A stretch of DNA of 64,000 nucleotides from Paraglaciecola sp. MB-3u-78 (GCF_002835935.1 NZ_PJCF01000007.1:62001-126000), one strand, 5' to 3'; shown: positions 45,452 to 54,159, counted from the stretch's first letter. The notes: generated by a model from the letters alone, not told the origin. Translations and numbers: made by a program.

Positions 45452-46107
45452 GCCCCAGGACCATTAGTCATCATCACAATTCTGTCTGAAAGTAACACGG
45501 CTTCATCCACATCATGGGTAATCATAATAACGGTATTGCCCAACTGTGCATGGATTTCCATAACTGAGTCCTGCAGATGAGCGCGAGTTAAGGCATCAAG
45601 GGCTCCAAAAGGCTCATCCATCAACAATACTTTTGGCTCCATTGCTAATGCTCTTGCAATACCAACACGTTGTTTCATGCCACCTGATATTTCAGCGGGT
45701 AACTTGTCAGCAGCGTGACTCATATGAACCAATTCAAGATTATGCTCAACCCACTCTTTTATTTCTTTTTTTGAGCGACCATTTGGGGTTTGTTTAACCG
45801 CCAGCTCAACATTCTTATAAGCACTCAACCAAGGTAGTAACGAGTGATTTTGAAATACCACCGCTCGCTCTGGGCCGGGTTCGTTTACTTCTTGGTTATC
45901 CAAGATAACGCCGCCTTTAGTTGCTTGATATAAACCAGCAACAATATTCAAAACTGTTGACTTGCCGCAGCCAGAGTGACCAATCAATGAAATAAACTCA
46001 CCTTTATTGATACGCAGGTTAACGTCTTGCAAAGCGTTAAATGGTCCCTTAGCAGTGGGGAAATCCATGCCTACTTGTGTCAACTCTAAATGATGTTTGT
46101 GACTCAT
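45436..46107 (-). CDS. nrtD: nitrate ABC transporter ATPase, C-terminally truncated by an IS
   Basis: ATP-binding subunit of the nitrate uptake system (NrtD/NasD type). The remaining 223 codons contain all catalytic motifs: Walker A GHSGCGKST, Q-loop region (VVFQNHSLLPW), signature ISGGMKQRVGIARAL, Walker B VLLMDEPFGALD and the H-loop ITHDVDEAV. The frame runs from MMTNGPGA into the insertion sequence and stops after four foreign codons (VYSN). The missing ~70 residues are the usual C-terminal tail, so partial activity cannot be excluded. It is 73 bp downstream of nrtB. Confidence 0.9.
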   Translation of the reverse strand: MSHKHHLELTQVGMDFPTAKGPFNALQDVNLRINKGEFISLIGHSGCGKSTVLNIVAGLYQATKGGVILDNQEVNEPGPERAVVFQNHSLLPWLSAYKNVELAVKQTPNGRSKKEIKEWVEHNLELVHMSHAADKLPAEISGGMKQRVGIARALAMEPKVLLMDEPFGALDALTRAHLQDSVMEIHAQLGNTVIMITHDVDEAVLLSDRIVMMTNGPGAVYSN

Positions 46108-46180
46108 TACTTTATCCTCGAATATACTTTTGGTTACTACCAGTCAAAATTTTTGGTGACTATACGTCTAAACAAAAGGC

Positions 46181-47170
46181 TTAACGCAATACCGCACTCT
46201 TGTCCCAACTAAATGTTCTCTGCAGCGCTAACATTATTCTGTCTAACGCAAAACCAATCACACCAATGGTTAATACTGCCACCATAATACGGGCTAATGA
46301 CTCTGAGCTGCCATTTTGAAATTCATCCCACACAAACTTACCTAAACCAGGATTCTGGGCGAGCATTTCTGCAGCAATCAGAACCATCCAGCCAATCCCA
46401 AGGGATAAACGTAAACCGGTAAAAATGGCAGGGATCGATGAAGGTAATACAATCTTAGTCACATGTGATAAGCCGTTAAGTCGCAGCACTTTACTTACAT
46501 TAATTAGGTCTTTGTCGATACTCGATACACCCACAGCAGTGTTGATTAAAGTGGGCCACAAGCAGCACAGTGCAACGGTTACTGCGGAGGTAATAAACGA
46601 TTTTGAAAACATCGGATCAGAGCTGACATACACAGCACTTACCACCATAGTGACCAAGGGTAACCATGCTAAAGGTGATACCGGTTTAAATAATTGGATC
46701 AATGGGTTAATAGCCGTATAAGCATTTTTACTTAACCCACACAAAATTCCTATCGGAATGGCCAACAATGAAGCAACAATAAACCCCACCATCACAGTGT
46801 ATAAACTGGTCCAAATTTGCTCAAAGAAAGTGGGCGCACCGGTAAAATCCCTAATCTTCGACGCATAACTTGGGTCTTTAGCTAAACGGGCGGCGTTGCG
46901 TTGTTCTTGACGATCGTAAAACTTGCTGGCTTTTTCCATCTGCGTATTATGCTCATCAACTAACACGATAGTCTGCTGCCACACTGCCCCAGGACCAGGA
47001 AACGTGCCCAAAGACGTATCAATATTCTTTGCCATTAAGCTCCATAACCCAAGGAATATCACAATTCCAACAATAGGCAGTGCTGTGGCAGTTAAAAATT
47101 GATTAAGGGTTGGCCAGTTTATGTCTCTCACCTGATTAAAAATCATAGGAACCGTTTGTTGTTTACTCAT
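46181..47170 (-). CDS. nrtB: nitrate ABC transporter permease
   Basis: Inner-membrane permease, about 329 aa, of the NrtB/CmpB/SsuC type. The N-terminal helix (ALPIVGIVIFLGLWSLM) is followed by a long periplasmic loop (PGPGAVWQQTIVLVDEHN...) and a five-helix binding-protein-dependent transport domain with the EAA-like loop (NVSKVLRLNGLSHVTKIVLPSSIPAIFTGLRLS). ATG 47170 is chosen because GGAG lies 8 bases upstream; the in-frame GTG at 47179 has no site. It lies between nrtA and nrtD. Confidence 0.92.
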   Translation of the reverse strand: MSKQQTVPMIFNQVRDINWPTLNQFLTATALPIVGIVIFLGLWSLMAKNIDTSLGTFPGPGAVWQQTIVLVDEHNTQMEKASKFYDRQEQRNAARLAKDPSYASKIRDFTGAPTFFEQIWTSLYTVMVGFIVASLLAIPIGILCGLSKNAYTAINPLIQLFKPVSPLAWLPLVTMVVSAVYVSSDPMFSKSFITSAVTVALCCLWPTLINTAVGVSSIDKDLINVSKVLRLNGLSHVTKIVLPSSIPAIFTGLRLSLGIGWMVLIAAEMLAQNPGLGKFVWDEFQNGSSESLARIMVAVLTIGVIGFALDRIMLALQRTFSWDKSAVLR

Positions 47171-47221
47171 ATGGAACACTCCGCGCTAGATGGAGCATTC
47201 CCCATCAGCTCAAATAGCTAG

Positions 47222-48625
47222 TTAGATTTTGCTATCATTCTTAAGACCGATAGCAAATTTTTCTAAATAAGCGTTAGGTTGGCTTCCGTCATACACAATA
47301 TTGTCAATAAAGTGTATCTGAGCAGGTTTGAAACCTGTTTCTGTTGCAAACTCAGGGAAGTCAACCGCCTTGGCTTTACCCTCAGCTATTAAAGCCTTAG
47401 CAGCTTGAGCATAAATATCAGGACGGTAAACTTGTTTGGCGATATCTTTATACCAAGAGTCAGCTTTAGGCTCCGAGATCTGTCCCCAGCGACGCATTTG
47501 TGTCAGGTACCATATGGCATCGCTGTAAAAGGGATAAGTCGCGTTGTAACGAAAAAATACATTGAAGTCAGGCACATCACGCTTGTCGCCTTTTTCGTAC
47601 TCAAATGTACCTGTCATGCTGTTAGCAATCACTTCATAATCAGCACCAACATATTGACTTTTCGCGAGAATTTTTACCGCTTCGGGCCGATTAGCATTGT
47701 TATTTTCGTCTAACCACATAGCCGCTCTGATCATCGCTTTAACCACACGAACATGGGTATTAGGATATTTTTCAGCCCATCCTTTGCTCACACCAAAGAC
47801 TTTTTCAGGGTTATTTTTCCAAATTTCATAGTCGGTCACAACTGGCACACCAATCCCTTTAAATACCGCTTGTTGATTCCAAGGCTCACCTACGCAATAA
47901 CCGTGAATAGTGCCAGCTTCCATAGTAGAAGGCATTTGTGGTGGGGGCGTAACAGACAACAAGGCGTCAGCATTGATTTGTCCACTCGTATCACCCTTAT
48001 GGGGCGCATAAAATCCAGGGTGAATACCACCAGCAGCTAACCAATAACGTAACTCATAGTTATGAGTAGATACTGGAAACACCATGCCCATTTTGAAAGG
48101 TTTACCCTTGCTTTTGAAATCGTCTACTACTGGTTTAAGCGAATCCGCTGAGATTGGATGAACGGGCTTTCCACCTTCATGAGGTACATGTTTTTTCATC
48201 TCTTTCCAAATATCATTGGAAACTGTGATGGCATTACCATTTAAGTCCATGCTAAAGGCTGTAATGATATCTGCTTTAGTGCCGTAACCAATAGTTGCAC
48301 CTAAAGGTTGACCCGCTAACATATGCGCACCATCAAGCTGACCATCAATCACCCGGTCAAGTAATACTTTCCAGTTCGCTTGTGCTTCAAGCGTCACATA
48401 AAGGCCTTCTTCCTCGAAGTAGCCTTTTTCATAAGCCACCGCAAGGGGTGCCATATCGGTTAATTTAATAAATCCAAATTTTAATTCTTCCTTCTCTGGC
48501 CAACCCAACTCTTGTGCTGATACACCGGTTACGATAACTGAACCGCTTAAAACCGTTGAGATAACCCCTACACGAAGTGATTTAACAACTCGTTTTAACG
48601 AACTTAATAACTTCAGATTAGTCAT
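47222..48625 (-). CDS. nrtA: nitrate-binding protein NrtA (CmpA/NrtA family)
   Basis: Periplasmic solute-binding protein of the nitrate/nitrite ABC importer, 467 aa. A long basic N-terminus and hydrophobic [19 protein letters not shown] form the signal peptide. The NrtA signature region is seen ([28 protein letters not shown], then [26 protein letters not shown]). It is preceded by a ~195-nt leader with an intrinsic terminator ending ~25 bp before the ATG, so transcription into the gene must be antiterminated. A sigma-54 promoter and an NtrC-like site lie further upstream. Confidence 0.94.
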   Translation of the reverse strand: MTNLKLLSSLKRVVKSLRVGVISTVLSGSVIVTGVSAQELGWPEKEELKFGFIKLTDMAPLAVAYEKGYFEEEGLYVTLEAQANWKVLLDRVIDGQLDGAHMLAGQPLGATIGYGTKADIITAFSMDLNGNAITVSNDIWKEMKKHVPHEGGKPVHPISADSLKPVVDDFKSKGKPFKMGMVFPVSTHNYELRYWLAAGGIHPGFYAPHKGDTSGQINADALLSVTPPPQMPSTMEAGTIHGYCVGEPWNQQAVFKGIGVPVVTDYEIWKNNPEKVFGVSKGWAEKYPNTHVRVVKAMIRAAMWLDENNNANRPEAVKILAKSQYVGADYEVIANSMTGTFEYEKGDKRDVPDFNVFFRYNATYPFYSDAIWYLTQMRRWGQISEPKADSWYKDIAKQVYRPDIYAQAAKALIAEGKAKAVDFPEFATETGFKPAQIHFIDNIVYDGSQPNAYLEKFAIGLKNDSKI

Positions 48626-48649
48626 TTCTTACTCCGATTTTTATTAGCC

Positions 48650-48695
48650 AAAAAAAAACCCGCAAAGACTCCAGGACACGGAAAGTCTTTGCGGG
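48650..48695 (-). terminator. attenuator terminator in the nrtA leader
   Basis: On the minus strand the 12-bp perfect stem CCCGCAAAGACT / AGTCTTTGCGGG with a 13-nt loop is followed immediately by at least eight T. It lies upstream of nrtA, inside the transcript, not after a gene end, so it must be conditional. Confidence 0.92.
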
Positions 48696-48708
48696 CTGCA
48701 TTGCCTAT

Positions 48709-48767
48709 TTGTAACAACGCTTCATCGCATAATTACAATTGTTTGTTTAACGCGTATGGACGCTTAA
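48709..48767 (-). promoter_or_regulatory. two hairpins in the nrtA leader, candidate NasT (ANTAR) target
   Basis: Reading the minus strand, a hairpin at 48767-48747 (TTAA-GCG, six-base loop TCCATA, CGC-G-TTAA) is followed by one at 48738-48709 (outer stem TTGTAA/TTACAA, inner GCG/CGU with six-base loop AUGAAG), and then the terminator. Two tandem hairpins with hexanucleotide loops before a terminator is the known ANTAR-binding arrangement. As I fold them, the loops do not both show the expected A1/G4 bases, so the exact fold is unsure. Confidence 0.6.
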
Positions 48768-48828
48768 CGTCTTCTAATTATTGAGGACAATTATTCTTGT
48801 TATAAGAAGTCTCTCATTCAATTATGGT

Positions 48829-48847
48829 ATTGCAGTAACAATGCCAA
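48829..48847 (-). promoter_or_regulatory. sigma-54 promoter of the nrtABD operon
   Basis: TTGGCATTGTTACTGCAAT on the minus strand has the invariant GG and GC separated by exactly 10 bases. A transcript would start near 48820 and run through the hairpins and attenuator to nrtA. Confidence 0.8.
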
Positions 48848-48931
48848 CTATTATATTCCTTTATTTTCAATAAGTTAACAAATAAGCATCGGATTGTCCA
48901 AACAGTATTATTACCAAAGGGGTGCATATTT

Positions 48932-48946
48932 GCACTACCGCAGTGC
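48932..48946. promoter_or_regulatory. NtrC-like binding site upstream of the nrtA promoter
   Basis: GCACT-ACCGC-AGTGC is a perfect match to the NtrC consensus GCACY-N5-RGTGC. It is ~85 bp upstream of the -24 element, a normal enhancer distance. A second overlapping half (GTGCATATTTGCAC) lies next to it. Confidence 0.78.
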
Positions 48947-49089
48947 CTTTGTGTTTTTTGGGTATTCTCATGTGGAGAGATAAACATAATAAAAAAAGAT
49001 AAACCTATTCTGTGAGCGGATTTTCTAGTTTAAAAACAGTCCTCCCCATAAAAAGCAATGGGCCAAGGACGTATCAACCTAATGTTTGT

Positions 49090-50199
49090 TTAACCTGACC
49101 TGCGATAAAATTGCACTGCTTGGTCTTCGAGTTTCAAGCGCATTTGCTGATAGATATCGGGTCTAAATACATCTCTGACTAGATCAGCCGGTACCTCAAT
49201 GTTTTTCAGCTGCCCTGCATTTCTCATTTGACTAATTAACCATTCACCTCGAATATATTCAGGCACATTGATTGAGCCATTGCTAGATTTGGAGAACTGA
49301 TTATAGGAAGGGATAGCACGAGGCGGCATAGTGATATGGGTTAGACAACTGCCAATTAATGAGGGTGCAATCACATCAACAGACGCGTCTAAATATTGAT
49401 CTGAACTCAATAAACGTGCAGCCTCAAATCGATTTGGAATACTTTCTAACCAAATACAGGCTTGTTTTAACGCAGCGGTTAAAGCGATAACGGTATTGGG
49501 TTTAGTCTGCTGAAAACTAGCTAATAATCCTAGGACTTTCTCAGGGCTATCTTGCCAAATATCAAATGAAGTCAAAGCGGTTAAACCAATCCCTGCTCTG
49601 ACAGCTTTGGCATTCCAAGGTCCCCCAACACAACAACCATCAATTTCACCACTTTGTAAAAATGCCACCATATTCACCGGTGGCACAACCACTATGTCTA
49701 GGTCTGCCTCTGAAATATTCGCAGAAGCCAACCAATCTCTGAGCTGATAATAATGACAACTGTAAGGAAACACGGTAGCAAACCTTAGCTTCGGACGGTT
49801 TTGTTCTCTGCGCACGCTAATCACTTTCTGTAATAGATAGGCAGCAAGAGGCAACGTCACATGGACGAGGTTGTTTTCTTTTAAAATCTCTTGGTGTAAT
49901 TTTTCTGACAACGTAATAGCGTTGCCATTTAAGCTAAGTACTAAAGGTGTGATCACTTTTACTTTGGCACAACCTAATCCTAATGAACTGGCTAATGGCA
50001 TGGGCGCTAACATTTGAGCGGCGTCTAATAATCCGGCGTGTAATTTGTCTCTTAAGGTTGCCCAAGAATTTTGTTTTTGCAATTTAACATTCAGTCCCCA
50101 CTGACTAAAGAAACCCATTTCTTTGGCCACAATTAATGGTGCCGAGTCTGTCAGTGGTATAAATCCTAAGGTTAAATCTGTTTGTTCAGGTTCAATCAT
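49090..50199 (-). CDS. nasS: nitrate-sensing regulator NasS
   Basis: NrtA-like protein of 369 aa without any signal peptide, hence cytoplasmic. The binding-protein core is recognisable (LTLGFIPLTDSAPLIVAKEMGFF, SWATLRDKLHAGLLDAAQMLAPMPLA, IDGCCVGGPWNAKAV). In NasS/NasT systems this protein holds NasT inactive until nitrate or nitrite binds. It follows nasT by 17 bp on the same strand and precedes the nrtA leader, which fits this role. Confidence 0.9.
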   Translation of the reverse strand: MIEPEQTDLTLGFIPLTDSAPLIVAKEMGFFSQWGLNVKLQKQNSWATLRDKLHAGLLDAAQMLAPMPLASSLGLGCAKVKVITPLVLSLNGNAITLSEKLHQEILKENNLVHVTLPLAAYLLQKVISVRREQNRPKLRFATVFPYSCHYYQLRDWLASANISEADLDIVVVPPVNMVAFLQSGEIDGCCVGGPWNAKAVRAGIGLTALTSFDIWQDSPEKVLGLLASFQQTKPNTVIALTAALKQACIWLESIPNRFEAARLLSSDQYLDASVDVIAPSLIGSCLTHITMPPRAIPSYNQFSKSSNGSINVPEYIRGEWLISQMRNAGQLKNIEVPADLVRDVFRPDIYQQMRLKLEDQAVQFYRRSG

Positions 50200-50216
50200 A
50201 CTTTTGACCTAATACC

Positions 50217-50861
50217 TTAAATAGTGTTGAGAAAAGAAATAAGAGTTTTCGCCACGTCATCCAATTTTTGCCCTGTATCCATAGCTGTCTTGCGCATGGC
50301 TTTAAAAGCGTCATCTTCCGATAGATTCTTTTTCTTCATTAATAATCGTTTAGCTTGATCAATCAGATTTCGCGAGGCTAGCTGTTGTTTGGTGTCACTT
50401 AACTCTACTTTTAATTTTTGAAATTCACGAAAGCGCGCTACAGCTGCATCCAAAATCGGTTTTACCCTTTCAGCTTGCAAATCGCCGACAACGTATGCGC
50501 TAACCCCAGATTCAATATATTGATTAATGGTGTCAGTATCTTTTTCGCCAGAAAACATCACTACGGGTTTAGGGTTGTAGTGAGAAATGGTACTTAAACT
50601 TTCTAAAATATCGCGGCTGGGAGACTCAATATCAATCACAATAATATCTGGCTGAATCTCATCCACCTGTTTTAACAGCGACATGTCGGGATTGACTAAG
50701 TGACTAATTTTGTATCGAGAGTTATTTAGAGCTGACGTTAATGACTCCGCTCTTTGGCGATTTTCATCAATCAACAAAATGCGCAATTCTGCTATCACGT
50801 TTTTTTGTTCTTTAGACAAGGCGATATGTTGCAAGCTATCTTTCCGATCCATAATAATCAT
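50217..50861 (-). CDS. nasT: ANTAR-domain antiterminator NasT
   Basis: RNA-binding antiterminator, 214 aa. A receiver-like domain (residues ~25-140: LRILLIDENRQRAESL, DIIVIDIESPSRD with the acidic residue kept) is followed by a coiled coil and a C-terminal ANTAR domain (LIDQAKRLLMKKKNLSEDDAFKAMRKTAMDTGQKLDDVAKTLI). It should bind the hairpins in the nrtA leader when released by NasS. ATG 50861 or the in-frame ATG at 50852 may be the true start; the predicted sigma-54 start point leaves a very short 5' leader in either case. Confidence 0.92.
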   Translation of the reverse strand: MIIMDRKDSLQHIALSKEQKNVIAELRILLIDENRQRAESLTSALNNSRYKISHLVNPDMSLLKQVDEIQPDIIVIDIESPSRDILESLSTISHYNPKPVVMFSGEKDTDTINQYIESGVSAYVVGDLQAERVKPILDAAVARFREFQKLKVELSDTKQQLASRNLIDQAKRLLMKKKNLSEDDAFKAMRKTAMDTGQKLDDVAKTLISFLNTI

Positions 50862-50879
50862 CTTTCATAACTTTGCTTT

Positions 50880-50896
50880 AGCAAGCCATGAGCCAA
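50880..50896 (-). promoter_or_regulatory. sigma-54 promoter of nasTS
   Basis: TTGGCTCATGGCTTGCT on the minus strand matches the -24/-12 consensus with GG-N10-GC spacing and TTGCT at -12. It lies just upstream of nasT. Confidence 0.85.
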
Positions 50897-50976
50897 ATTT
50901 AATGACCATACATATCAAGAAGTTAAAAATAAACTTGTAAACAATTTGTTTTTTTAAAGACCAAACAGGTGCAAAC

Positions 50977-50991
50977 GCACTAAGTTGGTGC
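50977..50991. promoter_or_regulatory. NtrC-like binding site upstream of nasTS
   Basis: GCACT-AAGTT-GGTGC fits GCACY-N5-RGTGC and is ~83 bp upstream of the nasT -24 element. An adjoining GTGCAAACGCAC gives a second half-site, as at the nrtA promoter. Confidence 0.78.
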
Positions 50992-51136
50992 CTTTACTAT
51001 AAAGTGAATGATGCCCCCCTCAGTTGTTTTATCAATTCTACAAGCCGCATTATTTTAATATTCGATAATTGGCGATATACACATTGAACTGGGCGTATTG
51101 ATCGCCCAGTCCAGATAACATCTTACTTAGTGACAT

Positions 51137-51544
51137 TTAGCTAGGATCGTTTGCCGCTAGCGTTTTTAAATCCTCTTCAATACAACTGATCATTTCTTCA
51201 GCCTCAAGCATGATCCCTTCTTCATCATCACCTAATGGGAAAACCAATACTAAGGTATTGTTGTTTTTCATTCCCGGAAGCCATGTGTCTATCCATTCCA
51301 CAAAATCAATTTTTTTAGGCTGGCAATTAGGAAATTCATCTTTCACCCAAGACTCAGCAAATTCTTTATGAGGCCAAACGGGTATACAGGCATCGTCATC
51401 AGCCTTGAGCATCACCCAACCGCTTTCACCATACAATCCCCAAAGGTTTTGTTTTTCGATCATTTGTGCCAATGCATATTCAAAACGCAGCTCGGGTAAC
51501 ATTTTACTTAATTCAAGAAAATGTTCCTGTGAAATTTCATTCAT
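51137..51544 (-). CDS. DUF2750 domain protein
   Basis: Acidic soluble protein of 135 aa, matching the DUF2750 family: helical N-terminus (ISQEHFLELSKMLPELRFEYALAQM), then LWGLYGESGWVMLKADDDACIPVWPHKEFAESWV and a closing strand with VLVFPLGDDEEG. No function is known to me. It is a single gene; ~275 bp upstream of nasT contain the promoter and NtrC site described separately and nothing else I can support near this gene. Confidence 0.82.
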   Translation of the reverse strand: MNEISQEHFLELSKMLPELRFEYALAQMIEKQNLWGLYGESGWVMLKADDDACIPVWPHKEFAESWVKDEFPNCQPKKIDFVEWIDTWLPGMKNNNTLVLVFPLGDDEEGIMLEAEEMISCIEEDLKTLAANDPS

Positions 51545-51652
51545 ATCAATATCCTAATTTACATTTTCATAAAACAAAGGCTTTTTAAGCGTAACTTTTG
51601 CTTTTTCAGTCATTTCCAATTTGACTTAACTTTACTTAACAAGGAAGTGAAC

Positions 51653-51697
51653 ATGTCCACCGAAATTGAAGTATATACCCATACCACCTCAAAATGA
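51653..51697 (+). other. start of a small gene interrupted by the MITE
   Basis: AAGGAAG seven bases before ATG 51653 makes a good initiation site, but the frame (MSTEIEVYTHTTSK) runs into the left end of the MITE-like element and stops. If the element is removed, the frame reads MSTEIEV-EYLISLPSSKE-stop, only 18 residues, so the original gene was either tiny or already truncated. Confidence 0.35.
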
Positions 51698-52008
51698 CGG
51701 ATTATGAATACCATCCATGGTATTCACCATAGGCCAACCTGCGGTTGTTAAAATGTGTTCCATACACATTTTTCAGCGGGAGTTTAAAGCGATTTAGACT
51801 AGGCGGCTATTTGCAGGCTTAGCAATCTAAGTCAAAAATGGCCAACAACGGTTAAATCGCTTTAAAACCCGCCCGAAGGGAACGGCTGGGGCACTCCACT
51901 TCTTCGTTGCGCCAATTCAGAAGGTGACCGACATTCAGTCATTGACGCGCCTTGAATTGAAGCGCCCCAGTCGTTCTGAAACGCGCATTTTGAGGTGGCA
52001 TGGGTATA
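51674..52008. mobile_element. 335-bp MITE-like element with 23-bp terminal inverted repeats
   Basis: The ends 51674-51696 and 51986-52008 are inverted copies matching at 22 of 23 positions (TATACCCAT-A/G-CCACCTC..., ending AAAATG). TA at both outer edges would fit a TA target duplication. The inside has no ORF but nested palindromes: GAATACCAT-CC-ATGGTATTC (51706-51725), a TTTAAAGCGATTTA / TAAATCGCTTTAAA pair, CTGGGGC/GCCCCAG, and CAATTC/GAATTG. Such elements are mobilised in trans. Confidence 0.8.
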
Positions 52009-52348
52009 GAATACCTCATCTCGCTCCCAAGCTCCAAAGAGTAAAAGTGGATTGACCTCTTAGTTGCTATCATAGTTGCCATCATAATTGCTATAAAAGG
52101 TACCTTAGGTTTTGGGTATTACAACTTACTAAATCAGTCAAGTGCATCAAACATGTTTAACACAAACCTGAATTCCTTAGATAATATGCGCCAATCAGAA
52201 AAAAGCACGGTTTAAACTCAATATATTGGTGATAAGCAATTTAGTGAATAAAACCAAGAGATTTACCTGCAAACTGGTGCTGTTGTTCAAGTCATGTAAA
52301 GATACACATATTCAGGAATTAGGCTGGACGATTGTTGTGACATATGCA

Positions 52349-54040
52349 ATGAAAATGTTTCGAAAATTGACGACTTGTAGTGGTTTAATTATCTTGACGG
52401 CTTGTACCTCGATCGCGCCCCTTGACCCGATAATTGGTGACACAGGCCAAGCTTTTTCAGATTTAGCTAACCGTACAGATGTCATTAGCTACGGCTTAGA
52501 TTTAGAAATATTCCCACACAGTAAAAGCATTGCTGGAGTTGGACGTAGTCACTTTTTAATCACTCAATACACATCACAAATTGAATTAAAACTAGATAGT
52601 CGTTTCGACATTTCCAATGTATCAGTTGCAGGAAAAACAGTCAGTTATGAGCGTGCTGGCGGCATTATAACCATCAACCTAGCAGAGCCTAAAACCAGCG
52701 GAGATTCAGTCAAGGTAGCCGTGCATTATTCAGGTAAACCCCATATTGCCCTTCGCGCACCTTGGTCTGGCGGCTTTGTTTGGAGCGAAACCGAAAATGG
52801 CACACCTTGGATAGCCACAGCGGTGCAAGGTGAAGGGTGTGATCTATTCTGGCCATGCAAAGACCATTTTGCTGATAAAGCCGATAGCATGGAGATTTCC
52901 TTAACTGTGCCTAAATCAGTTAGCGCGGTGACTAATGGTGTTTTGCAATCGATAGACAATATTGGCGAAGATAAACACCGCTTTAATTGGACATTATCTG
53001 TTCCCGCGAGTGATTATAATATAGCGCTTAATATTGGCCCATTTACGCGCATTCAACAGTCCTACACCAGCATAAACGGTGAATCGGTGCCTATAGAGTT
53101 TTGGGCACTAAACGAAAACACAGATAAAGCCAAAACCTTGATTGAAGACGACTTATTACAACAAATCAGTTTTTTCGAAGCGTTTCTGGGTCCCTACCCT
53201 TGGGGTGACCAAAAGTTAGGCTTTGTAGAGACACCACACCTAGGCATGGAACATCAAACCATCAACGCCTATGGCAAAAAGTATCTAAGGGACAAAAATG
53301 GCTTTGATTGGTTATTACACCATGAACTCGCTCACGAATGGTTTGGGAATCTCATTACCCACGAACAACTAAACGATGCTTGGTTACACGAAGGGTTTGG
53401 TTTTTACATGCAGCCCATTTACAGCCTATACAAATTTGGTGAAGCCGCTTATTCCCATGCCATGTATCAATCCTACTTAGGACTGGTTAATTGTCAGCCT
53501 TTGGTTAAGGAAGGGGTCATAACGTCAGACCAAGCCTTTAATTCTGATATCTACGGTAAAGGAGGCTGGACCTTACATACGCTAAAATGGCTGATAGGAG
53601 ATGAACTTTTTTGGCAAGCCAATCGCAAATTGTTGTATGCCACAGATGATACTCACAACTTGCCCTTCCCTATTACGCCTAGATATAGGAATACTCAAGA
53701 TTTCATCGATATCGTTAACACAGTAACTGGCGAAGATTACACTTGGCTATTTGAGGTGTATTTAAAAAGAGCTGCTTTACCAGAACTACAGCAGACTCGA
53801 ACAGATAATAAGTTAATTCTTAAATGGCAAACACCTGACAACCTAGCGTTCCCGATGCCAATTACCATCTCAATCAATGGTAAAAGTGCCATCTACACCA
53901 CAATAGATGACCAAATAACATTGGATGTAAGTCTACAAGATCACATTATTATCGACCCACAAATGAAAGTACTACATTATTTACCTATCATAGGTTTATG
54001 TGAGGAAAATCAATACCTTAGCAATAATAAACGTTCATAA
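52349..54040 (+). CDS. M1-family zinc metallopeptidase, probable lipoprotein
   Basis: Aminopeptidase-N-like enzyme, about 563 aa from ATG 52349. From there the N-terminus is a lipoprotein signal (FRKLTTCSGLIILTAC), so the protein is likely membrane-anchored outside the cytoplasm. It has the M1 N-terminal beta domain, the exopeptidase GMEN-like motif as GMEHQTINAY, zinc motif HELAHEW, and the third ligand Glu in LHEGFGFYMQ. A longer frame from 52226 adds 41 non-family residues. The C-terminal domain is short compared with PepN. The 340 bp upstream after the MITE contain nothing else I recognise. Confidence 0.85.
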   Translation: MKMFRKLTTCSGLIILTACTSIAPLDPIIGDTGQAFSDLANRTDVISYGLDLEIFPHSKSIAGVGRSHFLITQYTSQIELKLDSRFDISNVSVAGKTVSYERAGGIITINLAEPKTSGDSVKVAVHYSGKPHIALRAPWSGGFVWSETENGTPWIATAVQGEGCDLFWPCKDHFADKADSMEISLTVPKSVSAVTNGVLQSIDNIGEDKHRFNWTLSVPASDYNIALNIGPFTRIQQSYTSINGESVPIEFWALNENTDKAKTLIEDDLLQQISFFEAFLGPYPWGDQKLGFVETPHLGMEHQTINAYGKKYLRDKNGFDWLLHHELAHEWFGNLITHEQLNDAWLHEGFGFYMQPIYSLYKFGEAAYSHAMYQSYLGLVNCQPLVKEGVITSDQAFNSDIYGKGGWTLHTLKWLIGDELFWQANRKLLYATDDTHNLPFPITPRYRNTQDFIDIVNTVTGEDYTWLFEVYLKRAALPELQQTRTDNKLILKWQTPDNLAFPMPITISINGKSAIYTTIDDQITLDVSLQDHIIIDPQMKVLHYLPIIGLCEENQYLSNNKRS

Positions 54041-54095
54041 GTTAACATCAACCTGAGCTGGAGCAGCCCCTCACATCAGGTTAGTTAAAGTACCA

Positions 54096-54108
54096 CCGGC
54101 AGAGCCGG
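54096..54108. repeat. IS200-type terminal hairpin
   Basis: CCGGC-AGA-GCCGG, a small GC-rich hairpin ~52 bp beyond the transposase stop, is the kind of imperfect end hairpin recognised by IS200/IS605 transposases. Confidence 0.5.
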
Positions 54109-54159
54109 GGGCTTATTAGATGACGCCCTAAAAAGGCTAAAGTAAGCGCCAAAGGCGCG

